20,252 nt of DNA from Candidatus Gastranaerophilales bacterium. Lineage in GTDB: Bacteria > Cyanobacteriota > Vampirovibrionia > Gastranaerophilales > Gastranaerophilaceae. Below are positions 6,712 through 14,616 of this stretch, in pieces. A model generated the notes under the pieces. That model saw nothing but the letters and a program-made list of their open reading frames with translations, ran no database searches and was not told the DNA's origin. Within the stretch, counting starts at the first letter, position 1. Each line of letters opens with the position of its first letter. Both the position numbers and the translations under genes were made by a program. The stretch lies in assembly GCA_003150395.1 (NCBI GenBank), contig QAMI01000032.1:7943-28194 (forward strand), in the 5' to 3' direction.

Positions 6712-6924
6712 TTAACCTCTGTAAACTTCCGTAATCGCCAAATCGGGACATCTTGTCGCACACATTGCACACCCGATGCATTTGTTTTCCGGATCTGAAA
6801 ATTCTACAACGCGGTTTCCAAGATTATTTGTTTCACTGCTTACTTTTAATAAATTTTTAGGGCATTCTTTTATGCACAAATAACAAGCTTTGCATTTGTT
6901 TTTATCGATAACTATGTGGCTCAT
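6712..6924 (-). CDS. 2-oxoacid:ferredoxin oxidoreductase, ferredoxin (delta) subunit, 2[4Fe-4S]
   Basis: This 70-residue bacterial-type ferredoxin has two CxxCxxCxxxCP motifs: C11, C14, C17, C21 and C49, C52, C55, C59, each followed by Pro. It is the KorD/VorD-type electron-transfer subunit and the first gene of the ferredoxin-alpha-beta-gamma operon. I placed the start at 6924 (MSHIVIDKNKC) because AAAGAGGTG stands just before it. An in-frame ATG at 6948 would add eight residues, but it has no ribosome site and sits next to the predicted transcription start. Confidence 0.93.
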   Translation of the reverse strand: MSHIVIDKNKCKACYLCIKECPKNLLKVSSETNNLGNRVVEFSDPENKCIGCAMCATRCPDLAITEVYRG

Positions 6925-6956
6925 CTGCACCTCTTTAATACATGTCATTAAAATAT

Positions 6957-6965
6957 ATTATAGCA
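6957..6965 (-). promoter_or_regulatory. Extended -10 promoter of the 2-oxoacid:ferredoxin oxidoreductase operon
   Basis: The minus strand reads TGCTATAAT (6965-6957), a TGnTATAAT extended -10 box. No good -35 box is seen at 16-18 bp, as is usual for extended -10 promoters. Expected start near 6950, giving a leader of about 26 nt to the ATG at 6924. Confidence 0.6.
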
Positions 6966-7023
6966 CTTAAAATTTTAAAGAGTAACTTTATCTTTACAAT
7001 TGTAATAATATCCCTTAATATTT

Positions 7024-7053
7024 TTGCTCTCAGCAGGGTTGTTCTGTTAAAAT
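7024..7053 (+). promoter_or_regulatory. Promoter of the giant coiled-coil gene
   Basis: TTGCTC (7024-7029), an 18-bp spacer and an extended -10 TGTTAAAAT (7045-7053) are present. The expected start is near 7060, with ribosome site AAGGGA (7077-7082) eight bases before the ATG at 7091. Confidence 0.55.
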
Positions 7054-7090
7054 ATTGCAGTAGGGATATATTTATTAAGGGAAAGCGCAA

Positions 7091-10000
7091 ATGGCACAAA
7101 CTGAAATTGATGATATTTTAAATTCTATAAGAGCTGAAAATCAAGTTAGTAATGATATGTTCGGCAAAACTTTAACGGAGATAAATTCGAAGCTTGAAGA
7201 TATTGCAAACGATGGCATTACAGCTGAATTGATAAAAACAACTCTGCAGGATGTAAAAACTGATTTGGATACACGCCATCGGTTTGTGACAGAAAAATTT
7301 GAAAATATTAAATACGCTTTTGAACAAATAAATCAAAGCCAGGATTTGCTTGTAAAAAATTCTGACTTAAAAATAATGTTTAATCTCCTTAATGAAAACA
7401 TTGACCATTTTGCGCAAGAAATTACAGAGCAGCAGGTATTAATAAATAATATTGAAACAAATATAGTTGAATTTCGAAACGATACTTCAAGAAAAGATGA
7501 AATTATTGAAAGAGTTGCGGTTGTAAAAGATGGTATTGATGAGGTTAACAGAGGCTTGCAGGCTTCCATAATGGAGGTAAATTCCAGCCTCAGAAGCATT
7601 ACCAAAAACCTTATGACAATGGACGCCACAGAGCAGAATGATATTATAAAAAGAGAACTTGAAAATATTTATTTGGCAGTAAATGCGGTTCTATCTTCAA
7701 TGGAAATCCTTGACCAAAAAAATGATGATATTGCAAAAAATATTGTTGCAAAAGAAGATTTATTAAATCTTGCCGGTAAAATTGACAATTCTTTTGCCCT
7801 GGTTTCAGAAAAACTTGACTCTTCTGATAATCAGGCTTCCGGGAATACTGAAAGAATTATTTCTGAAATTGAAAAAAATAGAAACGAACTTTTGAGTTTT
7901 AATGAAAATGTTTCAAAAGGTCTTTCAGAGTACTTGAATTCTGTTCGTGATGTTCTTTCAAACTGCATTGACGAAATCAAGCAGTCGCAAGCCGTTAATG
8001 CTGTTGAAGACGACAGCTTGGTGCGTCAAAAATTTGAAAATCTTGAAAAACTTTCTGATGACATTAGAAAAATAGATACAACGATTTCGTCGCAAAACGA
8101 AAGTTATATTAATCTTGTAAGTTCAAAGATTAAAGAACTCGGTGTTGTGATTGACGATTTCAAAAAATATGTTGATGAAAGCCATGGCGGAATTGAAGAA
8201 AATTTGCAATCAAAACTTGACAGCCTTGATATTCTTATTGCAAACGGTTCATCTATGATTCAGGACAGATTTGGCGAATTGCAGGCAAAAGTTGAGGAAA
8301 GTATTAAATCAATAGAAACCTTTGCGGAAGATAATAGTATTAAACTTGGCAATTCTTTGTCTGAAATGAGTGATATCAAATCCGAAATTTTAAGAATTTT
8401 GGAAAATATGACGGCATTCAATTCTCATCAGGAAGCTAATTTTTCGAACTTTAATAACCGTTTTGAAGGGGACGTGTCAGAGCTTAAAGAGAGCTTAAAC
8501 GGATTTTGCTCGAGCTTTGAAGCTTTAAAATACACGCTTGAGCAATCCAATATTGATAATCGCGGACTTCTGGCAGAAATCGTTGAAGATGCGGCAACCC
8601 AAACGCGTTCAATTGTTGAAAATTTAAGCAGCAGCACCTCTGAAAATGTTTTGAAAAATTTTGACATGCAGATGGAGCTTTTAAAAGAGCAGCTAAATGA
8701 TTTGAAAAACGTTTTCACTTCAATTTCAGCCAAAAATGTGGAGAATCTTCTTGCAAACATTGAACAGTCTGTCGGCAGGATAGATTCTTTGAATTCAAAC
8801 TTGACAGAAAATCTTGACAAAAACTTTCAATCAATGCGTGATATGATAACTGTTTCCGGAAGTGAAAACAGCCGCCAGATATCTGAATTGGAAGAAAAAT
8901 TCACCTCTGTTTCTCAAATGAATGCAAGTGGAATAATTAATGAAATTAATACTACAGCTTCAAAAATCGACAGCTTAAATGAAAGTTTGTCCGGCGAATT
9001 GAACGATAATGTTCAAACAATACGCAATATACTAACTGTATCTGAAAGCGAAAACAGCCGTCAATTCTCTGAATTAAATGAAAAAATTGTAAATCTTGCA
9101 CAAGAAAATACAAGTGGAATAATTAATGAAATAAATGCGGCTGCTTCCAAAATTGACAGCCTTAACGAAAATTTGTCCGGCGAATTGAACAGCAATTTTT
9201 CTGCAATACGCGAGGCTGTATCTTTTGCGGAAAACGAAAACAGGCAGCAGTTTGATGAATTCGGGTCAAAACTTATCTCAGAAGCGCAAAACAATACTGG
9301 CAATATAATTTCTGAAATTTCAGTAGTTTCTGCAAAAATTGACACTGTGGGGGTAGATTTGTCCACAGAACTTGACAATAATTTTGAAATGGTCAGGGAT
9401 TTTATCGAAAACTCAAATGCGGATAAGAAACAAAATGCGGCAGAATTTGCGGCTTTATCAGGCAGCATTAAAAATCTTGAGGCTGAATTTTCTAAAAATA
9501 CGGAAAAATTTCAGATTGCTTTGAATGAGCAGATGAGCAGCCTTGAAAACTATATTTCTGTCTTAAAGGAATGCAATTCAAAAGAAGAAGACGAAAATCT
9601 TTATAATGCAGAGTTTGAAAAGCTTGGAGAGAAGCTTCTTTCAGTTGAAACTGCACTTCGAGAAGCCGGTGAAAATTTTGCTGATAATCTGATGATGGTC
9701 CAGAATAAAATTGCCGATTATGCAAAATCTGTAGATTACGTTTCAAAAGAAACCGGTGATAAACTTGAAACTTCACTTGAAGAAATTTCATCAGTAAAAG
9801 CAGAACTTGCAAAATTTATTGAAAGTATTCCTGAAACTGACGATGAAGCCACGGAAAAAATTCTTGCAACTTTAAATGAAATACAAGCAAAATTTGAAGA
9901 TGTTCTGGTAAACATAACCGATATTAAAGATGATGTAAACGGAAATGTTACTTCTTCTTTGCAGCACAATGCCGCAATTCTTGAAGATAAGTTTTCAATC

Positions 10001-12397
10001 TTACAAGAACTTCTGAATGATAATAATTTGAAAAACTTTGACCGAATTAATGATTTTGGTGAAAATCTCCAAAATAAAATCGACGGATTAAAACAGGAAA
10101 TAGGTCTTGTAAATACGGATATTTCAGAAATTATTACAGCAAGAACTGAAGCTTTATCTAATGACTTTATTCCTCTGAAGGAATCTATCGACAATTTTGT
10201 AAACACGGATTTCAATAAAATAATTGATAATATAAAATCACAAATAGAGCTTTCATATCTGAATTTTTCAGCTGACGTAAATGAAAATATGGCTGAAAAC
10301 CATGATAATTATGTTCAGCTAAATGATGCGTATCAAACCCTTGTAGATAAATTTTCGCGTGTTGAGGAAGTAATAAATGATTTAAGCCTTAACCAAATTG
10401 GTGTTATGACCTCGACAATTACGGAAGTTGAAAGCAATATTGCGAATAATTTTGACAAAACAAATGAACTTTTAGAAAGCTGGAAAAATGATTTAAAAAG
10501 AATTGAAGCCAAGATTGATATGGGTTCAAAAAACGGAGAACTTGTTATCAGCGATTCCTTAAAAGAGTTTACTGATGAAATAAAAACAAATTCTGCTGTC
10601 GGAGCAAACAAAATTATTTCTAACATAGAAACGCTTAAAACAGGTTTGAAATCTGAACTTGCTTCAATCAAAAACACTTCTGTCGCTGACGCTGAAAAAC
10701 TTTCTGCAAGCATAAATGAATTGAATGAAAAAGTTGATATTCTTGCAATGTCAGACCAGTCAGCAAATTTTGAAGATTTAATAGATTCAGTTCAAGAAAA
10801 AATTGACACACTGATTTCGTCTGACATAAGCGGTGAAAAATTAAAATATATTGAAAATGCTGTTGAAAATGTAAGTAATAAAATTGATCTTCTAGCGGCG
10901 TCAGATGACACTTCAAAAATTGAAGATATAGAAACTTCGATTAAAGCCATCCGTGACAAAATTGAAACACTTAATTTGTTAGATGGCAGCATTAATTTTG
11001 ATGAAATAGAAAGTGATATCAAATCTCTTCATGATAAAGTTGATGTACTTGCATTTTCAGCAGATGATATAAAACTTGAAAATATAGAAGAAGGCCTTAA
11101 ATCTCTTCACGATAAAGTTGATGTCATTGCATTATCGGAGAATGAAGAAAAAATAGAAAATATGGTGCAGGCGCTTCATGAAAAAGTTGATATTCTTGCT
11201 TCTTCCGAAGACGATGATTTATATTCAGAAATTCAGGATATCAAAGGGTTAATTGTAGAACAGCGCAAACAAATTGAACAATTTGGAAGCAGCGAACGCT
11301 CAGATAACGTTGACAAATACCTTGAAGATTTGCAAAATCGCCTTTCCGGTCTTGACTTTGAAAAGAATGCAAGTGACATCAAAGATTCAGTTATGAATGC
11401 TATTCTGGCTGTTGCCGACCAGATTACGTTTGCTGAAGAAACTGAAGAAATCAAAGATTTTGTTGAAGAAAGAACAGATGAAATTAATAAAAATCTTCTT
11501 GATGTAAAACAACAGTTAAGTAATATTGCTTGCAGTTCTGAAGCCTGGGATTACTCATACACAATGCAGGATATCGAATCAGATATCGCCAAACTCCGTA
11601 TAATTTTGAATGATATTTCAGCATCAACTTCAAAAGACGAAATTAATGAAATTTCGCAAAATATGCACAAGATTGCAGCATCTGTAAATACGCTTCACAG
11701 CAGTCTGACAGAAGAACAAATTCTTGAATTGAAAAGCGATATCGAAAAAATTAACGCAGATGTTATAAGTCTAAGTTCAAGAACTAACAAGCTTCTTTTG
11801 ACCTCTGATGAGTCATATAAAGCTTTAACTGATGGCCTTGATGAATTCAGCCGCGTCACAAATCAACTGCAAAAACGTATTGATGTTCTTGATAACAGCG
11901 GAATTAACGAAGTTATAGAGAAAAAACTTGACAGTATTAATGATGCTGTTACTTCCAGCGCAAATTCTGATAATATTATGCGTCAGGTTATGCTCTATCT
12001 CGGCGAGTGGATTGACGAGGCAAGTGAAAAACTTGATACAATTTCTACGGATACTTCAAATCTTTCCTTGATGAATTCTGAATTATGTCTTCTTAAAACA
12101 ATGATTGATAATAAAGAAATAGTTGCGGCTTTTGAAAAGAAATTCACAGAACAACAGAAAAAGATTAATATTCTTGAAAGCAAACTTGAAGCTGTCTTGA
12201 ATGCTGTCGAAAATCATGAAGATGCCGCACTAAATCGTAAAATTGAAATTTTTGATGATAAAATAAATTCAGTAGATGACAAAATGACTTATCTGGACGA
12301 GAAAATTTCAATGCTGGATGAAAAACTTGAAAATCTTGACAGTAAATTAAGCAAACTTTCACAAGGAATAGAAAAGCTGGCATCATATGTTGACTAA
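7091..12397 (+). CDS. Giant (1768-residue) cytoplasmic coiled-coil repeat protein, function unknown
   Basis: There is no signal peptide, no membrane helix and no recognisable catalytic domain. Almost the whole length is Glu, Asp, Asn, Ser, Lys, Leu and Ile with very few Pro, Cys and Trp, as in long alpha-helical rods. Two repeat families are visible. A 62-residue repeat occurs about four times over residues 534-795, marked by IDSLNxxLxxxLxxN…SENSRQ…; E592, E654 and E716 are exactly 62 apart. A 26-residue repeat, L-H-D-K-V-D-V-L-A-x-S, occurs seven times with its Lys at 1214, 1237, 1264, 1290, 1316, 1342 and 1365. The last 60 residues are clean heptads (KMTYLDE, KISMLDE, KLENLDS, KLSKLSQ). The N-terminus carries EIDDILNSIRAEN, which recalls the helix at the start of PopZ-type scaffold proteins; this is only a resemblance. 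The stop overlaps the start of the next gene by 11 nt. A structural scaffold or filament is the best guess. Confidence 0.9.
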   Translation: MAQTEIDDILNSIRAENQVSNDMFGKTLTEINSKLEDIANDGITAELIKTTLQDVKTDLDTRHRFVTEKFENIKYAFEQINQSQDLLVKNSDLKIMFNLLNENIDHFAQEITEQQVLINNIETNIVEFRNDTSRKDEIIERVAVVKDGIDEVNRGLQASIMEVNSSLRSITKNLMTMDATEQNDIIKRELENIYLAVNAVLSSMEILDQKNDDIAKNIVAKEDLLNLAGKIDNSFALVSEKLDSSDNQASGNTERIISEIEKNRNELLSFNENVSKGLSEYLNSVRDVLSNCIDEIKQSQAVNAVEDDSLVRQKFENLEKLSDDIRKIDTTISSQNESYINLVSSKIKELGVVIDDFKKYVDESHGGIEENLQSKLDSLDILIANGSSMIQDRFGELQAKVEESIKSIETFAEDNSIKLGNSLSEMSDIKSEILRILENMTAFNSHQEANFSNFNNRFEGDVSELKESLNGFCSSFEALKYTLEQSNIDNRGLLAEIVEDAATQTRSIVENLSSSTSENVLKNFDMQMELLKEQLNDLKNVFTSISAKNVENLLANIEQSVGRIDSLNSNLTENLDKNFQSMRDMITVSGSENSRQISELEEKFTSVSQMNASGIINEINTTASKIDSLNESLSGELNDNVQTIRNILTVSESENSRQFSELNEKIVNLAQENTSGIINEINAAASKIDSLNENLSGELNSNFSAIREAVSFAENENRQQFDEFGSKLISEAQNNTGNIISEISVVSAKIDTVGVDLSTELDNNFEMVRDFIENSNADKKQNAAEFAALSGSIKNLEAEFSKNTEKFQIALNEQMSSLENYISVLKECNSKEEDENLYNAEFEKLGEKLLSVETALREAGENFADNLMMVQNKIADYAKSVDYVSKETGDKLETSLEEISSVKAELAKFIESIPETDDEATEKILATLNEIQAKFEDVLVNITDIKDDVNGNVTSSLQHNAAILEDKFSILQELLNDNNLKNFDRINDFGENLQNKIDGLKQEIGLVNTDISEIITARTEALSNDFIPLKESIDNFVNTDFNKIIDNIKSQIELSYLNFSADVNENMAENHDNYVQLNDAYQTLVDKFSRVEEVINDLSLNQIGVMTSTITEVESNIANNFDKTNELLESWKNDLKRIEAKIDMGSKNGELVISDSLKEFTDEIKTNSAVGANKIISNIETLKTGLKSELASIKNTSVADAEKLSASINELNEKVDILAMSDQSANFEDLIDSVQEKIDTLISSDISGEKLKYIENAVENVSNKIDLLAASDDTSKIEDIETSIKAIRDKIETLNLLDGSINFDEIESDIKSLHDKVDVLAFSADDIKLENIEEGLKSLHDKVDVIALSENEEKIENMVQALHEKVDILASSEDDDLYSEIQDIKGLIVEQRKQIEQFGSSERSDNVDKYLEDLQNRLSGLDFEKNASDIKDSVMNAILAVADQITFAEETEEIKDFVEERTDEINKNLLDVKQQLSNIACSSEAWDYSYTMQDIESDIAKLRIILNDISASTSKDEINEISQNMHKIAASVNTLHSSLTEEQILELKSDIEKINADVISLSSRTNKLLLTSDESYKALTDGLDEFSRVTNQLQKRIDVLDNSGINEVIEKKLDSINDAVTSSANSDNIMRQVMLYLGEWIDEASEKLDTISTDTSNLSLMNSELCLLKTMIDNKEIVAAFEKKFTEQQKKINILESKLEAVLNAVENHEDAALNRKIEIFDDKINSVDDKMTYLDEKISMLDEKLENLDSKLSKLSQGIEKLASYVD
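8690..9475 (+). repeat. In-gene tandem repeat, 62 codons (186 bp), about four copies
   Basis: Within the giant gene, copies begin near codons 534, 595, 657 and 719. The same phrases return at 186-bp steps: S-E-N-S-R-Q at codons 591 and 653, E-N-R-Q-Q at 716, and (I/A)NEIN…ASKIDSLNE in copies two and three. Copies two and three are the most alike at DNA level, for example AGTGGAATAATTAATGAAAT in both, so this pair is the most recent duplication. The last copy has diverged. Confidence 0.75.
10700..11210 (+). repeat. In-gene degenerate tandem repeat, about 26 codons, seven copies
   Basis: The motif K-(V/I)-D-x-L follows at codon spacings of 23, 27, 26, 26, 26 and 23. Copies five and six share KSLHDKVDV at both protein and near-DNA level (AAATCTCTTCA-GATAAAGTTGATGT). 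Between motifs each copy carries an acidic I-E-x-I helix. Confidence 0.75.
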
Positions 12398-13772
12398 AAA
12401 CAATATAATAAAAGACTTGAAAAATATTTTACCCCGCGAAAACGTTCTTTTGGAATTGGAAGAGCGCTACGCCTACAGTCAGGATGCGACGAATATTCCT
12501 TCAATAAAAAATCTTGCAGATGCAGTTGTTTTTGTGCAAAGCATTGAAGATGTTCAAGCAGTTGTAAAATTCGCAAAGAAACACAAAATCCCGCTAATTT
12601 GCCGTGGAGCCGGAACAAATGTTGTCGGGGCATGCCTTGCAGAACATGGCGGAATAATTTTGAATTTTTCAAAGATGAATAAAATTCTTGAACTCAACCG
12701 CCAAAACATGACCGCACGCGTTCAGCCCGGTGTAATTGTCGGTGAACTTCAAAAACAGGCTGAAAATGTCGGGCTTTATTATCCGCCTGATCCTTCAAAT
12801 CTTGCGGTTTCAACAATCGGCGGAAGCATTGCGCAATCTTCTGGCGGCGCCAGAACTTTTAAATATGGTTCGACAAAAGATTACATAATTGATATGAAAA
12901 TAGTTATGGCTGACGGTGAAATTTTACAAACCGGCTCCAATACAATTAAAAATGCAACCGGCTACAATCTTGGCAGTCTTTTTATAGGAAGCGAAGGTAC
13001 TCTTGGTATTGTTGTAGAAGCAACTGTCAAACTTATACCAAAACCGGAAACTCATCGTGTTTTGATGGCATATTTCGACAAGATTGAAGCAGCTGTTACT
13101 GCTGTAGATAGCATAATTGAGCAAAGAGTTTTCCCTACAACAATTGATTTCATGGACAAAAACGCAATCCAAACAGTCGAGAAATTCTACCCGTCAAATC
13201 TTTTAACAGATAAAGAGGCCGCTTTGGTAATTGAGGTTGACGGATTTAAAAATGCGGTTGAATACCAGAGCGAAATTATCAAAAATATATTAAAAAGTTC
13301 AAACGCTTCTGCAATCCAATGTTCAACAACTGAAGAGGAGTACAATAAAATTTGGACAGCAAGACGTTCATCAATGGGCGCGTGTGCAAAATTGAAGCCG
13401 AATGTAACAACAGATGATGTAATTGTTCCGCGTGAAAATTTGGCAAAACTCGTGTTAGGAATTCGTGCAATTTGTGAAAAATACAAACTTGATGTTTGTA
13501 TGGTAGGCCATGTCGGGGACGGAAGCGTCCATCCGCAAATTCCCATAGATTACAGAGACGCGGATGAATACCGCAGGTTTAAACTTGCAAAATCAGAGAT
13601 TTATGATTTGACCGCACGATTGGATGGAATTTTATCCGGTGAACATGGAATAGGTGCATTAAAAAGGGATTATATTCACATGGTTGTTAACCCGCTTGCG
13701 CTTGAATACATGCGTACAATCAAGAAAACTTTTGATCCGGATAATATTTTGAATCCTTATAAGATATTTTAA
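12387..13772 (+). CDS. glcD: GlcD-type FAD-linked oxidase (glycolate/lactate dehydrogenase family)
   Basis: This flavoprotein of the vanillyl-alcohol oxidase fold oxidises a 2-hydroxyacid (glycolate, D-lactate or similar) and passes electrons to a protein or quinone acceptor. It has 461 residues, the normal GlcD length. The FAD domain carries CRGAGTNVVGACLAEHGGI (72-90), YYPPDPSNLAVSTIGGSIA (131-149) and GSEGTLGIV. The C-terminal FAD oxidase domain has GHVGDGSVHP (374-383) and SGEHGIGALKRDYI (from 417), the metal-binding family motifs; most relatives have N where this has S in GDGSVH. The ATG at 12387 lies inside the end of the giant coiled-coil gene with no good ribosome site nearby, so translation is probably coupled. 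No iron-sulfur partner (GlcF) or EtfAB is adjacent. Confidence 0.92.
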   Translation: MLTKNNIIKDLKNILPRENVLLELEERYAYSQDATNIPSIKNLADAVVFVQSIEDVQAVVKFAKKHKIPLICRGAGTNVVGACLAEHGGIILNFSKMNKILELNRQNMTARVQPGVIVGELQKQAENVGLYYPPDPSNLAVSTIGGSIAQSSGGARTFKYGSTKDYIIDMKIVMADGEILQTGSNTIKNATGYNLGSLFIGSEGTLGIVVEATVKLIPKPETHRVLMAYFDKIEAAVTAVDSIIEQRVFPTTIDFMDKNAIQTVEKFYPSNLLTDKEAALVIEVDGFKNAVEYQSEIIKNILKSSNASAIQCSTTEEEYNKIWTARRSSMGACAKLKPNVTTDDVIVPRENLAKLVLGIRAICEKYKLDVCMVGHVGDGSVHPQIPIDYRDADEYRRFKLAKSEIYDLTARLDGILSGEHGIGALKRDYIHMVVNPLALEYMRTIKKTFDPDNILNPYKIF

Positions 13773-13795
13773 ATTATGTAAAAACTCTTTCTTTC

Positions 13796-13803
13796 TGTAT
13801 AAT
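13796..13803 (+). promoter_or_regulatory. -10 box of the HExxH gene (leaderless start likely)
   Basis: TGTATAAT (13796-13803) carries a perfect TATAAT whose last base is eight bases before the ATG at 13811. The expected start falls on or next to that ATG. No ribosome site exists in the gap. The -35 region is poor. Confidence 0.5.
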
Positions 13804-13810
13804 ATTACTT

Positions 13811-14605
13811 ATGGATAAGAAATCTTTTGTCAGATACCTTCGAACTCTTGGAATTGAAGTTCGTACAACAACCAAAGCGCGCGGTCATCAAGGGTTTTTC
13901 TGCAACAATAGAATTGATATCTCAAAAAACACTCCAGAAAATAGAGTTGTTCCGACTTTAATGCATGAATTTGCGCATTACATTCATTTCCAAATTGAAC
14001 CTGACATGCCTAAAACTGGCGGAACTTTTCAAGCTCTTTTTAAATCAGACAATCCGCTTTTGGCAGTTGAACTTTTTAAAGTTACAAATTTTGTTGATGA
14101 AAATTCTCTCTGTATAAAATTGTCAGAGCATAAGGAGAGAATAAAAGAAAAAATTTTCGAATATGACAAAATAATTAAAAAATATTATCCTAAATTCCGC
14201 CGTTCTCAAAAATTCAAAGAATTCGAAAAATATATCAGACATTCAGATGCAAAGTATCTTTTGAAATATGACAGAGTAAAAGTTATGGGCGGTTTCTTAC
14301 AATTATTTCCAAAGCTTTATACAATAAATACGATAGAACAATGTTTTCCTGATATGCCTGAAGCTTTCGCGGCTTACATAAGACTAAAATCTCTGACAAA
14401 AAAACAGGCGCGTGTAACAGCCAGAATTAATAAAATGAATAAATACTATAAACGTCCGACAGAACTTTTTGCAAGATTTGTTGAAGGACTTTACCTTGAC
14501 AGAGAGTGGGTTGAGGCGATTGCTCCATTTACTTGCGAAAAGTTTTTTGATTTGCTCGAGAACGGATATTATGGTAATCTGAAAGATGTAATTCCGAAAT
14601 TTTAG
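13811..14605 (+). CDS. Putative zinc metallopeptidase (HExxH) of unknown family
   Basis: This 264-residue protein has no signal peptide. TLMHEFAHYIHF places an HExxH zinc-binding and catalytic motif at H52-E53-H56, preceded by a short beta region (NRIDISKN), as in gluzincin or IrrE-like minimal proteases. A late motif, RPTELFARFVEGLYL (R215, E218), resembles the RPxELFARxFE segment of large polyvalent proteins of mobile elements, and E218 could be the third zinc ligand; this is inferred. The middle (about 105-165) is very basic and helical. Its start lacks a ribosome site and follows a -10 box directly. The next gene begins 11 bp after its stop, so the two form an operon. It may process or regulate a cytoplasmic protein; no substrate is indicated. 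Confidence 0.85.
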   Translation: MDKKSFVRYLRTLGIEVRTTTKARGHQGFFCNNRIDISKNTPENRVVPTLMHEFAHYIHFQIEPDMPKTGGTFQALFKSDNPLLAVELFKVTNFVDENSLCIKLSEHKERIKEKIFEYDKIIKKYYPKFRRSQKFKEFEKYIRHSDAKYLLKYDRVKVMGGFLQLFPKLYTINTIEQCFPDMPEAFAAYIRLKSLTKKQARVTARINKMNKYYKRPTELFARFVEGLYLDREWVEAIAPFTCEKFFDLLENGYYGNLKDVIPKF

Positions 14606-14616
14606 AGAGGCTGGTT

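Noticed and set aside
7333..12386. Many antisense ORFs of 60-160 codons opposite the giant coiled-coil gene
   Set aside because: They follow the codon composition of the sense gene, are Ser/Phe/Leu-rich without motifs, and lack ribosome sites; they are shadows.
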